From positions 130,790 to 167,301 of the forward strand of contig NZ_JMIY01000002.1 in NCBI RefSeq assembly GCF_000685155.1: DNA of 36,512 nt, written 5' to 3'. Positions 17,372 to 23,571 of the stretch are shown here, piece by piece (the stretch's first letter is position 1; each line of letters opens with the position of its first letter). The position numbers and the translations under genes are program-made. Under the pieces are notes generated by a model. It worked only from the letters and a program-made list of their open reading frames with translations, did not search any database and had not been told where the DNA came from. This DNA comes from Candidatus Methanoperedens nitratireducens (lineage in GTDB: Archaea > Halobacteriota > Methanosarcinia > Methanosarcinales > Methanoperedenaceae).

Positions 17372-17884
17372 TTAATTCTTGTATCTTCTTGAAATAAACA
17401 GTATTCCAAGCAGCCCTGACGAGACAAGGACGACTGTACTTAGCTCTGGAACCGGGGGTATTGGCCCGCCACATGGAGAGTATTCATCACCATCTGATTT
17501 TAATATAGTTATTATGCCAGGATCTGCCGAAATTAGATTGCCGCCAGTTACTCCACTCGCACTTACGTTATAGGTTCCTGGCTTTATGCTGTATAAAATC
17601 CCATGCTTCAGAGCGCCGGGTGAAACGCAGTTAAACCAGACCTTCCAGGTTTTACCATCCAGCGTTGTATTTTGCTCTCCAATCGTACCATTGAACTGGT
17701 AGGCCAGAGCATTGGTAGATGCATTCCAGAGGATTATACTCCATATATCGCCTTCCTTAAATTTCTGAAACATTACTTTGTTCTCGTCATCATCGATCTC
17801 GATCTTTTCACCTGCTGCCATTGATGGGATCGCAGTTGCTGCAACCAGGATCAACAATGCTACTGTTACTACTCTTATTTTCAT
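17372..17884 (-). CDS. Secreted protein with PEF-CTERM-like archaeosortase signal
   Basis: The 170-residue protein has an N-terminal signal peptide (MKIRVVTVALLILVAATAIPSMA), an outside domain of about 120 residues rich in beta strands with several N-glycosylation sites, and a tripartite C-terminus: PPVPEL, a helix STVVLVSSGLLGILFI and a basic tail SRRYKN. This layout matches PEP/PEF-CTERM sorting signals that archaeosortases cleave and transfer to lipid in Methanosarcina and relatives. The exact tripeptide PEL differs from the PEF most often seen. The outside domain (KEGDIWSIILWNASTNAL, KPGTYNVSASG) is not one I recognise. The start is preceded by GGAGGAAAT, a strong ribosome site. No archaeosortase gene is in the window. 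Confidence 0.7.
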   Translation of the reverse strand: MKIRVVTVALLILVAATAIPSMAAGEKIEIDDDENKVMFQKFKEGDIWSIILWNASTNALAYQFNGTIGEQNTTLDGKTWKVWFNCVSPGALKHGILYSIKPGTYNVSASGVTGGNLISADPGIITILKSDGDEYSPCGGPIPPVPELSTVVLVSSGLLGILFISRRYKN

Positions 17885-18347
17885 ATTTCCTCCTTTTTTA
17901 TTACAGAACTGATTTTTTTCTCTGTTCGTTTTTATTCACCACGTCACCACGCGTTTTTACAGAGAAGGTAATCATCAGCACGTTTCCCTTTATCCGACAG
18001 GTTTATACTTGTGGATCCCAAAAATAAGCAGTGCTGACTGCCTTTTTAGTTGGTCAATGCATGTAGCTGGCCTTATGCATAATTTACCCTGCCAGCTACC
18101 TAGTGCTCTTTTAATTATCTTCTCTGAGCCACTTAAGATTATTGCAATATATAAGCTTTTCCACTGTGTATAATTGTTTACAATGATGGTGATAATGATG
18201 AATGCGTGGATCGAAAGGATTGTAATTGGAGTACTACTTACGTATGCCAATATATTCCCGCAGGTCGGCAATTCCAAGCTTCTTTGTGAGCTTATATAAC
18301 TGAAAGTTCTGGAACCATTGTATTATCTGTTTGTAAATTAGGAGAAA
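17885..18347. other. Gene-poor stretch with a perfect 9-base inverted repeat
   Basis: The 463 bases between the secreted protein gene and tRNA-Ala hold no supported gene. GTAGCTGGC (18063-18071) and GCCAGCTAC (18091-18099) form a perfect nine-base stem with a 19-base loop, followed within a few bases on the plus strand by CTCTTTTAATT. The A/T-rich remainder (for example 18150-18180) would fit a promoter for the leftward secreted protein gene. A 95-codon frame at 17990-18277 has no recognisable features. Confidence 0.4.
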
Positions 18348-18419
18348 TGGACCCGGCGGGATTCGAACCCGCGGCCTTTGCGTTGCGAACGCAACGATCT
18401 ACCCCTGATCTACAGGCCC
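18348..18419 (-). tRNA. tRNA-Ala (anticodon CGC)
   Basis: Read on the minus strand the 72 bases fold as a full cloverleaf: acceptor GGGCCTG/CGGGTCC, D-stem GATC/GATC, anticodon stem TTGCG/CGCAA with loop TTCGCAA, variable AGGCC, and T-arm GCGGG/CCCGC with TTCGAAT. The anticodon is CGC (codon GCG). The third acceptor pair is G-U, the identity mark of alanine tRNAs, and the discriminator base is A. The 3' CCA is not encoded. An ATATTATTTTA element lies directly upstream at about 18421-18435. No intron. Confidence 0.97.
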
Positions 18420-18453
18420 CGTAAAATAATATGATACACAGGAAGTAATATTT

Positions 18454-18729
18454 CTACATCCTGCCAAGTTCTATCACAGATACACTTTCTACCCCATTTA
18501 CTTTACTGAAGGCCTCTTCGACTTTCTCAGTTCCACCTTCAATGTCGCCTACTCTAACTACTACCATGAGGGCTTTTAGACCAAAAGCAACTGGTTCCTC
18601 AGTGAATCCGTGCAGTCGTGCCCCCTTTGGAATTACTTTTTCAAGGTCGTCTTTAAGCTTATTTAAATCAACGTCCATACCAGAGGGCATTACTCTTATT
18701 TTAGCTGCTACTTCTCCCATCTTCTTCAC
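18454..18729 (-). CDS. ef1b: Translation elongation factor 1-beta (aEF-1B)
   Basis: The 91-residue protein is the archaeal exchange factor that reloads EF-1 alpha with GTP. It matches the family in length and sequence: GEVAAKIRVMPSGMDVDLNKL, PKGARLHGFTEEPVAFGLKAL, IEGGTEKVEEAFSKVNGVESV. The fold is the ferredoxin-like domain of eukaryotic EF-1 beta. Two starts are possible: GTG at 18729, which overlaps the TGA of the zinc-finger gene (GTGA), or ATG at 18720, which starts exactly at MGEVAAK as in most archaea. The overlap argues that translation is coupled to the upstream small gene. The tRNA-Ala gene lies just downstream. Confidence 0.95.
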   Translation of the reverse strand: MKKMGEVAAKIRVMPSGMDVDLNKLKDDLEKVIPKGARLHGFTEEPVAFGLKALMVVVRVGDIEGGTEKVEEAFSKVNGVESVSVIELGRM

Positions 18730-18896
18730 GGCCCCTCAAATCCACACACAGGGCATTTATAAGGATTGTTCTGATGCCTGCAGCTAATACATCTTCCAAG
18801 TTCTGTTCCACACTGCGGGCATGGAAATCGCGCATAACCGCGCTCAATAAGATTTACTCCGCACGATACACATTTTTTTGCTTCAACTCTAGCCAT
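18726..18896 (-). CDS. Small zinc-finger protein, HVO_2753-like
   Basis: A 56-residue gene too short for ordinary ORF filters. It starts MARVEAKKCVSCGVNLIERG and has four CxxC pairs: Cys9/Cys12, Cys26/Cys29, Cys36/Cys39 and Cys48/Cys51, enough for two zinc sites. Archaeal proteins of this form are a conserved family of small zinc-finger proteins; HVO_2753 from Haloferax is the studied member and affects swarming and biofilm formation. A position directly before ef1b is frequent in euryarchaea. Its TGA overlaps the GTG of ef1b by four bases. A ribosome site AAGGAGA precedes the ATG. A nucleic-acid-binding role in translation is a reasonable inference. Confidence 0.9.
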   Translation of the reverse strand: MARVEAKKCVSCGVNLIERGYARFPCPQCGTELGRCISCRHQNNPYKCPVCGFEGP

Positions 18897-18944
18897 AATA
18901 TTCTCCTTATGTCTGGACTTTCATAGAATCAAAAGTTATTAAAT

Positions 18945-19541
18945 CTATCCTTTTATAAGTGTCCCGATTGAATAGCCCACAAAAGCATTTATCAATCTAC
19001 CGGGACAGCTTCCGTTAATTATCTCGCAGTTCATCTTATTTCTTATGAGAAAATGAGGAAGCTGTGCATCCACGCATGTCTGTATACCTGTAATCTCAGA
19101 TGCCTGAATCTCTTCTTTCAATGTTCCACTGATATATATCCCATCCACATCAGTTGCTTTAATAAACCTGGCTTTAAGCCTGAGTGCGACCCATGCGGCT
19201 ATAGTATCAGAGGTTACATCCCATGTGTGCGGCAGCTCATCCTCTTTTTTCAGGAGATTGTACGGCAGAAGAATGCATACTCCATCAACAGCGCCAGGAT
19301 CATAAATCAGCCTTACCCGGGTTCCATCACCCAGGTAATAGCCGTATTGTTCCATTGCAAGTATTGCCATCCAGTGAGATGCTTCCTGCGAAGCATTCAC
19401 TTTTCGTACCATATCGGCGAAGATCGAACCTCCTGGTACTATCAGTATTCTCTGCCCGCTTGCATGTGAGTAATCGGTTATCTCTTTTACAAGCCATTTT
19501 GCACAGTGTATCAGGCTCCCGCCTATTTTTACAACTATCAT
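18945..19541 (-). CDS. mfnE: [5-(aminomethyl)furan-3-yl]methyl phosphate kinase, MfnE
   Basis: The 198-residue protein belongs to the amino acid kinase superfamily: MIVVKIGGSLIHCAKWL at the start (phosphate loop), ILIVPGGSIFADMVRK, HTWDVTSDTIAAWVALRLKA (nucleotide side) and KATDVDGIYISG. This is the pattern of MJ0458, shown to phosphorylate the furan phosphate to a diphosphate before it is joined to gamma-glutamyltyramine in methanofuran synthesis. Older annotations call it uridylate or glutamate kinase-like; short length and the DVTSDTIAAW segment favour MfnE. It faces mtnA with 57 bases between and lies upstream of the zinc-finger/ef1b pair with a 48-base gap that contains its own TATA-like element. 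MfnB of the same pathway is at the other end of the window. Confidence 0.85.
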   Translation of the reverse strand: MIVVKIGGSLIHCAKWLVKEITDYSHASGQRILIVPGGSIFADMVRKVNASQEASHWMAILAMEQYGYYLGDGTRVRLIYDPGAVDGVCILLPYNLLKKEDELPHTWDVTSDTIAAWVALRLKARFIKATDVDGIYISGTLKEEIQASEITGIQTCVDAQLPHFLIRNKMNCEIINGSCPGRLINAFVGYSIGTLIKG

Positions 19542-19598
19542 GAATTTTTAGTAAAACGGCAGTGTTTAAATATGTAACGGGAGTATAAAACGAATACA
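19542..19598. promoter_or_regulatory. Shared mfnE/mtnA promoter region with one TTTAAA box
   Basis: The 57 bases between two divergent start codons hold a single strong TATA-like element, TTTAAATAT at 19565-19573, with the palindrome TTTAAA centred about 26 bases from the mfnE start and 31 from the mtnA start. Archaeal transcripts begin about 25 bases past the box, so both messages could be nearly leaderless. A GGGAG at 19579-19583 is 15 bases from the mtnA start, too far to be a clear ribosome site. Confidence 0.45.
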
Positions 19599-20618
19599 AT
19601 GAGGACTATAGACTGGGACTATAAGAAAAACAGTATTACCATGACAGATCAAACCCTTCTTCCAGGGGAATATAAAGTGATCGAGTGCAGCACGGTTGAT
19701 TCTTTGTGCGAGGCCATAAAGCGCCTGCGCGTGAGGGGAGCACCTGCTCTTGGAGCTGCAGGAGGGTTTGGTATAGCCCTGGCTGCTTTTAAAAGTAATG
19801 CATCTTCTCTCAATGAATTGATGGACGATATCGAGAATGCCGGCAAAACGATCATCGCTACAAGACCTACTGCCGTGAATCTTTCATGGAGTGTTAACCG
19901 TGTTATCAGTGCAGTCGAGGATGCAAGGAATATAAAAGAAGCAAGGATGTTCATCCTCGATGAAGCAAAAGCCATAGCTGATGAGGATGTGGAGAAGAAT
20001 ATGCGGCTGGGCGAATATGGCGCATCATTACTTGAAGACGGCGATACTGTCATGACCCACTGCAATGCCGGCAGGCTTGCCTGTGTTGACTGGGGGACGG
20101 CCCTTGGCGTTATCCGCTCTGCACGCGCTGAAGGAAAGGATATAAAAGTTATCTCATGCGAAACCCGACCCCTGAACCAGGGGAGCCGCATCACCACCTG
20201 GGAGCTGGTCCAGGATAAGATTCCGGTTACCCTTATTACAGACAGCATGTCGGGCCATGTGATGCGAAAAGGCATGGTTGATAAAGTGATCGTGGGAGCT
20301 GACAGGATCACACAGGATGCAGTGTTTAACAAAATAGGGACTTATACACATGCTGTCCTTGCAAAAGAGCATGATATACCGTTCTACGTGGCTGCACCCG
20401 TCTCCACGTTCGATTTTGAGCGCATGGAGGATGAGATCGAGATCGAGCTAAGAGACCCTGGCGAGATGAGATATTTCGGAAGCCATCAGATAGCACCGCT
20501 TGATGTTGAGGTGTATAACCCTGCATTTGATGCCACTCCAATGGAGTATGTGAGCGCAATAATCACTGAGAATGGTATCTTCTACCCACCGTTTTTGATT
20601 GATGAAGTCAGGATATAG
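19599..20618 (+). CDS. mtnA: S-methyl-5-thioribose-1-phosphate isomerase
   Basis: MtnA turns methylthioribose 1-phosphate into methylthioribulose 1-phosphate in methionine salvage; archaeal relatives can also act in purine nucleoside breakdown. The 339-residue protein has the family motifs RVRGAPALGAAGG (45-57), RPTAVNLSWSV (89-99), DTVMTHCNAGRLA with the catalytic Cys155, ETRPLNQGSRITTWEL, TDSMSGHVM and VIVGADRI with the catalytic Asp235; the Bacillus enzyme has Cys160 and Asp240. The full motif set favours MtnA over ribose-1,5-bisphosphate isomerase, although that remains the main alternative. It is divergent from mfnE and likely shares its TATA element. Confidence 0.9.
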   Translation: MRTIDWDYKKNSITMTDQTLLPGEYKVIECSTVDSLCEAIKRLRVRGAPALGAAGGFGIALAAFKSNASSLNELMDDIENAGKTIIATRPTAVNLSWSVNRVISAVEDARNIKEARMFILDEAKAIADEDVEKNMRLGEYGASLLEDGDTVMTHCNAGRLACVDWGTALGVIRSARAEGKDIKVISCETRPLNQGSRITTWELVQDKIPVTLITDSMSGHVMRKGMVDKVIVGADRITQDAVFNKIGTYTHAVLAKEHDIPFYVAAPVSTFDFERMEDEIEIELRDPGEMRYFGSHQIAPLDVEVYNPAFDATPMEYVSAIITENGIFYPPFLIDEVRI

Positions 20619-20624
20619 TAAACA

Positions 20625-20647
20625 GAACCGCAGATACACACAGATGG
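20625..20647. repeat. Dispersed degenerate repeat, copy 2
   Basis: GAACCGCAGATACACACAGA followed by TGG lies just past the mtnA stop. It shares AACCGCAGAT with the copies at 4952-4983 and 35309-35328. It may overlap the mtnA terminator. Confidence 0.45.
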
Positions 20648-20692
20648 TAGAGTAATTTGAGATCTTACTGATATGTTTTGTAGAATCTCCTT

Positions 20693-21247
20693 TTATTCCG
20701 CTTCCTGCATCCTTGAAAGCGTAGCCTTTATCTCCGCTATCTCGCCTCTGAGTTCGCTGACCTCGTGCATGAACATCTCACGGAAGTCATCCCGCACCAG
20801 ATGAATTTCCTCCTTGACCTCCCTGAACCCTGTTTTCATATCAGCGAATCCCTTTTCAGTCACTTTTATTAAAGAATCCTGCTTTTCCAGCATTTTATCC
20901 TGCCCTTCCAGCATTCTCAAAAGTATTGGGATGCCCTTTCCCCACTGTTCCATCTGGAATGCCTGCATCACGCGCTCTATAGGCGGAACTGTGCTCTTAT
21001 ATCCTTCAAAAGATATATCTTCTACAATAGCCTCTTTGGGAGTAAAAGTGAGAACAAAATTTTTAAATTCCTCGATTACTTCGTCACCAGCTTCAATGAT
21101 TGCTATTACTGCCTGAGTGCTGTTGATATACGTATTGAACGTATTAAAGTTATTTACACCTAGAGAAAGGGCTTTATTGACAAGCAATACTCTGTAACCA
21201 GCATCATGCACCTTACTGCCTTTAATTGTAAATCTAAGTTTTTGCAT
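20693..21247 (-). CDS. Acylphosphatase-like domain fused to a coiled coil
   Basis: The first 90 residues resemble an acylphosphatase fold: FTIKGSKVHDAGYRVLLVNKALSLGVNNF parallels VxGxVQGVGFRxxxxxxAxxLGL, with Arg19 where the phosphate-binding arginine sits, and the end EAIVEDISFEGYKS parallels AxVxxIxxE. The usual VQGVGFR loop is altered to VHDAGYR, so activity is doubtful. Residues 110-184 are a helical, probably coiled-coil tail with short heptads (MLEGQDKMLEKQDSLIK, EVKEEIHLVRDDF, ELRGEIAEIKATLSRM). Proteins with this pairing occur in methane-cycling archaea, but I know of no function. It is alone on its strand and divergent from htpX. Confidence 0.6.
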   Translation of the reverse strand: MQKLRFTIKGSKVHDAGYRVLLVNKALSLGVNNFNTFNTYINSTQAVIAIIEAGDEVIEEFKNFVLTFTPKEAIVEDISFEGYKSTVPPIERVMQAFQMEQWGKGIPILLRMLEGQDKMLEKQDSLIKVTEKGFADMKTGFREVKEEIHLVRDDFREMFMHEVSELRGEIAEIKATLSRMQEAE

Positions 21248-21359
21248 TTATGTACCTTCGTTTTTATTAATCTGTGATTCTATATGTAATTTGCTGCATC
21301 GTAGCCAGCGCCAATTTTTAATATAATCAACTACATTGTTAATCTGGGAGAAACATAAA

Positions 21360-22244
21360 ATGAAAAAATGGTACCATGACTATGGACTGCAGGCCCGCAT
21401 GATATTGACCATGTTCCTGCTTGCCGCACTCTATCTTTTCTTTCTGGTTATTTTGTCGGCATATGGAGGGGTCGGTACATTCTATCTAATTATTTTTGCA
21501 GGATTTTTCCTGTTTATCCAGTTCTTCTTATCAGATAAGCTTGTGCTCTGGAGCGTTGGGGGACGTGTTGTGAGTGAACAAGAGGAACCGCGCCTTCATG
21601 AGACAGTGTCAAGACTCTGCGCTATAGCTGATCTTCCAAAACCAAAGATCGCTGTTGTGAACAGCAATGTTCCCAATGCCTTTGCAACGGGAAAGAGCAA
21701 AGGAAGCGCAGTTGTGGCAGTCACCACTTCCCTGATGCAGCGGTTAAACCAGCCCGAGCTTGAGGCCGTGCTTGCACATGAGCTGAGCCATGTCAAGAAT
21801 CGGGATATGGTCGTCATCACTATTGCAAGCTTTCTATCCACTGTTGCCTTTTTCCTTGTACGGAACATGCTGTTTTTCGGAATGGGCGGGCGTGATCGAA
21901 GAGGCGCAGGCGCTGCGATAATAGTATGGGTGGTCTCAATTGTGGTATGGATTCTGAGTTTTCTTCTCATCCGTGCTCTCTCAAGGTATCGTGAGCTCTC
22001 AGCAGACCGCGGTTCGGCAATAATTACAGGTCGTCCCTCGCATCTTGCCTCAGCCCTGATGAGAATAAGCGGGCTCATGGAACGCGTACCATCACGCGAC
22101 TTAAGGGAAGTGGAAGGTATGAAGGCGTTCTTCATTATCCCTGCGATATCAGGTGAGTCGGTGATGGATTTTTTCTCAACGCATCCGCCAGTAGAGAAAC
22201 GTATACGTGCGCTTGAGGAGATGGAGAGGAGGATGGAGTTTTAA
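21360..22244 (+). CDS. htpX: HtpX-type membrane zinc protease (M48B)
   Basis: A membrane protease for quality control of membrane proteins. The 294-residue protein has two N-terminal helices (MILTMFLLAALYLFF, LIIFAGFFLFIQFFL), the zinc site HELSH with His140, Glu141 and His144, a third ligand Glu212 in ELSADRGS, and two more helices between. PRIAVVNSNVPNAFATG-like sequence (KIAVVNSNVPNAFATGKSKG) before the site is typical of HtpX. I chose the ATG at 21360 because GGGAG at 21346-21350 sits nine bases ahead; a TTG at 21336 in the same frame would put the ribosome site inside the gene. Its TAA abuts the ATG of pspAB. In bacteria htpX responds to membrane stress, which agrees with that neighbour. 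Confidence 0.93.
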   Translation: MKKWYHDYGLQARMILTMFLLAALYLFFLVILSAYGGVGTFYLIIFAGFFLFIQFFLSDKLVLWSVGGRVVSEQEEPRLHETVSRLCAIADLPKPKIAVVNSNVPNAFATGKSKGSAVVAVTTSLMQRLNQPELEAVLAHELSHVKNRDMVVITIASFLSTVAFFLVRNMLFFGMGGRDRRGAGAAIIVWVVSIVVWILSFLLIRALSRYRELSADRGSAIITGRPSHLASALMRISGLMERVPSRDLREVEGMKAFFIIPAISGESVMDFFSTHPPVEKRIRALEEMERRMEF

Positions 22245-22802
22245 ATGGGTCTCCTGGATACGCTGCTTGGCAGAAGCAAACTCCCAAAACCAAAACCTGA
22301 TAGATTGTTTGCAATGTCCACAGCCTACATCACGCTTAGTACCAATCTTAACCTGATATCAAAAGGCGCAGGCATCTGTTTTAGACCTATTGAAGCTTCA
22401 AGGTTCAGGAATGCCCAGATCGAGATAAGTGAATTGCTTCAACGAAGCTGTCAGGAGACGAATACCACCTATAAGATGCAGAAGGATTCGTATGGATACC
22501 TCTGGGTTATATTGAATGATGAACATTTTGAGGATCTTGTAGCCACATTATACCTTGTGAGCCAGACACTGGCAGAGCACGGGTTTGATGAGCAGCTTCT
22601 GTGTGCTGTTTTTAAATTCGGGAATGAATCTACGGTTTACTGGATATACAATTATAAACAGGCAAGATTCTACCCATTCGTGCCAAAAGGAAAACAGAGG
22701 GACTCTACCTACGAGTTCAGGCTTCGCTCTGTTATGGATAAAGAGCTTCCTATTGAGAAGGATGTAGAGCGGTGGTATCCGTTGTGGGATATACCTGTAT
22801 AG
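22245..22802 (+). CDS. pspAB: PspA-associated protein PspAB
   Basis: The 185-residue protein opens MGLLDTLLGRSKLPKPKPD, followed by LFAMSTAYITL, QKDSYGYLWVIL, EHGFDEQLLCAVFKF, YNYKQARFYPFVPKGKQRDS and ends PIEKDVERWYPLWDIPV. This is the PspAB family, which is found next to htpX or pspA genes in archaea and actinobacteria and is thought to act with the phage-shock membrane response. No molecular function has been shown. The start codon follows the htpX stop with no gap. No pspA is in the window, so partnership with HtpX is the clearer inference. Confidence 0.85.
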   Translation: MGLLDTLLGRSKLPKPKPDRLFAMSTAYITLSTNLNLISKGAGICFRPIEASRFRNAQIEISELLQRSCQETNTTYKMQKDSYGYLWVILNDEHFEDLVATLYLVSQTLAEHGFDEQLLCAVFKFGNESTVYWIYNYKQARFYPFVPKGKQRDSTYEFRLRSVMDKELPIEKDVERWYPLWDIPV

Positions 22803-22809
22803 CATAACT

Positions 22810-23199
22810 ATGAGCTGCATATTATTCTTTGACGGTGCGTGCAGGGGTAATCCAGGGCCTATGGCTATAGGAGTTGTTTTGTTCAGGGACGGAAAGAAGG
22901 TAAAAGATCTCTCAAAATTCCTGGGCACAGGGACGAACAATATCGCAGAGTGGAGCGCATTGATTGAGGGGTTAAAGCTTGCAAAGGATCATGGGTGCAG
23001 GGAACTGGAGGTGAGGGGGGATAGCCAGTTGATCATAAGACAGATCACAGGGAAGTACAGGGTAAGAAGCAGTAATCTCATGCCATTATTCCATGAGGCA
23101 AAAAAATTAAGTAATAGCTTTGAGAGATTGAGGTTTAAATGGATAACAAGGGAAGAGAACATCTATGCCGATGCTCTGTCGAATAAATCTTTATTCTAA
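22810..23199 (+). CDS. rnhA: Ribonuclease HI, archaeal type
   Basis: Cuts the RNA strand of RNA-DNA hybrids. The 129-residue protein has FFDGACRGNPGP at the start with catalytic Asp8, NNIAEWSAL with Glu47, VRGDSQLIIRQ with Asp71, and the last Asp121 in IYADALSN. This is the DEDD set of type 1 RNase H. It lacks an N-terminal hybrid-binding domain and the basic protrusion of E. coli RNase HI, as in the archaeal and Sto-RNase HI group. No clear ribosome site precedes the start, seven bases after pspAB; it may depend on translation of the preceding genes. It converges on fpoO with a 19-base gap. Confidence 0.93.
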   Translation: MSCILFFDGACRGNPGPMAIGVVLFRDGKKVKDLSKFLGTGTNNIAEWSALIEGLKLAKDHGCRELEVRGDSQLIIRQITGKYRVRSSNLMPLFHEAKKLSNSFERLRFKWITREENIYADALSNKSLF

Positions 23200-23218
23200 A
23201 GCTGCTTCAGTTAAAAAA

Positions 23219-23566
23219 TTAATGGTGCGCCTCTTTCTTCTCAGCTTCGCGCCTCTGTATTGATTCTTCGCATGCCCCAAGACAGCTCTCGCAAATAGCC
23301 TTACTGATCGCCCTGTGGTAAGGCTCCTGGAAGATCGGTACACTGACCTTAACCTGGAAAAGAGGTGCATTTTTTATGCCGCACAGATCGCACTTCTTTG
23401 CTCTTATAGGTACCCTGTTAAGGTTTGCCTCATGACAGCTATGAAGGCACTCCTCATTAATGCCCCGCCATGTACCTGTAGGGTACGCTGATGAAACACT
23501 CGGGTCATTCACTTTTACAGGGCACAGGGTGGGTCTTGAAACGCCGCACAAATTACAATCTGCCAT
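23219..23566 (-). CDS. fpoO: F420H2 dehydrogenase subunit FpoO
   Basis: The last gene of the fpo operon. The 115-residue soluble protein has ten Cys: Cys4/7/15, 40/44, 59/62, 92/95/99. They fall into two parallel halves: CNLCGV...PVKVNDP...CLHSC(H)EA and CDLCGIKN...VKVSVP...CESCLGACEES. So the protein looks like an internal duplication of a ~50-residue metal-binding unit with CxxC at the head and CxxxC at the tail. FpoO of Methanosarcina has been proposed to carry an iron-sulfur cluster and has no counterpart in bacterial Complex I. The tail EAEKKEAHH is charged. Cofactor identity cannot be told from sequence; zinc is an alternative. Confidence 0.85.
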   Translation of the reverse strand: MADCNLCGVSRPTLCPVKVNDPSVSSAYPTGTWRGINEECLHSCHEANLNRVPIRAKKCDLCGIKNAPLFQVKVSVPIFQEPYHRAISKAICESCLGACEESIQRREAEKKEAHH

Positions 23567-23571
23567 TTAAA

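Noticed and set aside
17990-18277. 95-codon frame on the minus strand between the secreted protein gene and tRNA-Ala
   Set aside because: No domain, no ribosome site and no coding character; it spans a perfect inverted repeat.
18190-18305. Box C/D small RNA, suggested by ATGATGA near 18197
   Set aside because: No D box at a suitable distance and no D'/C' pair.
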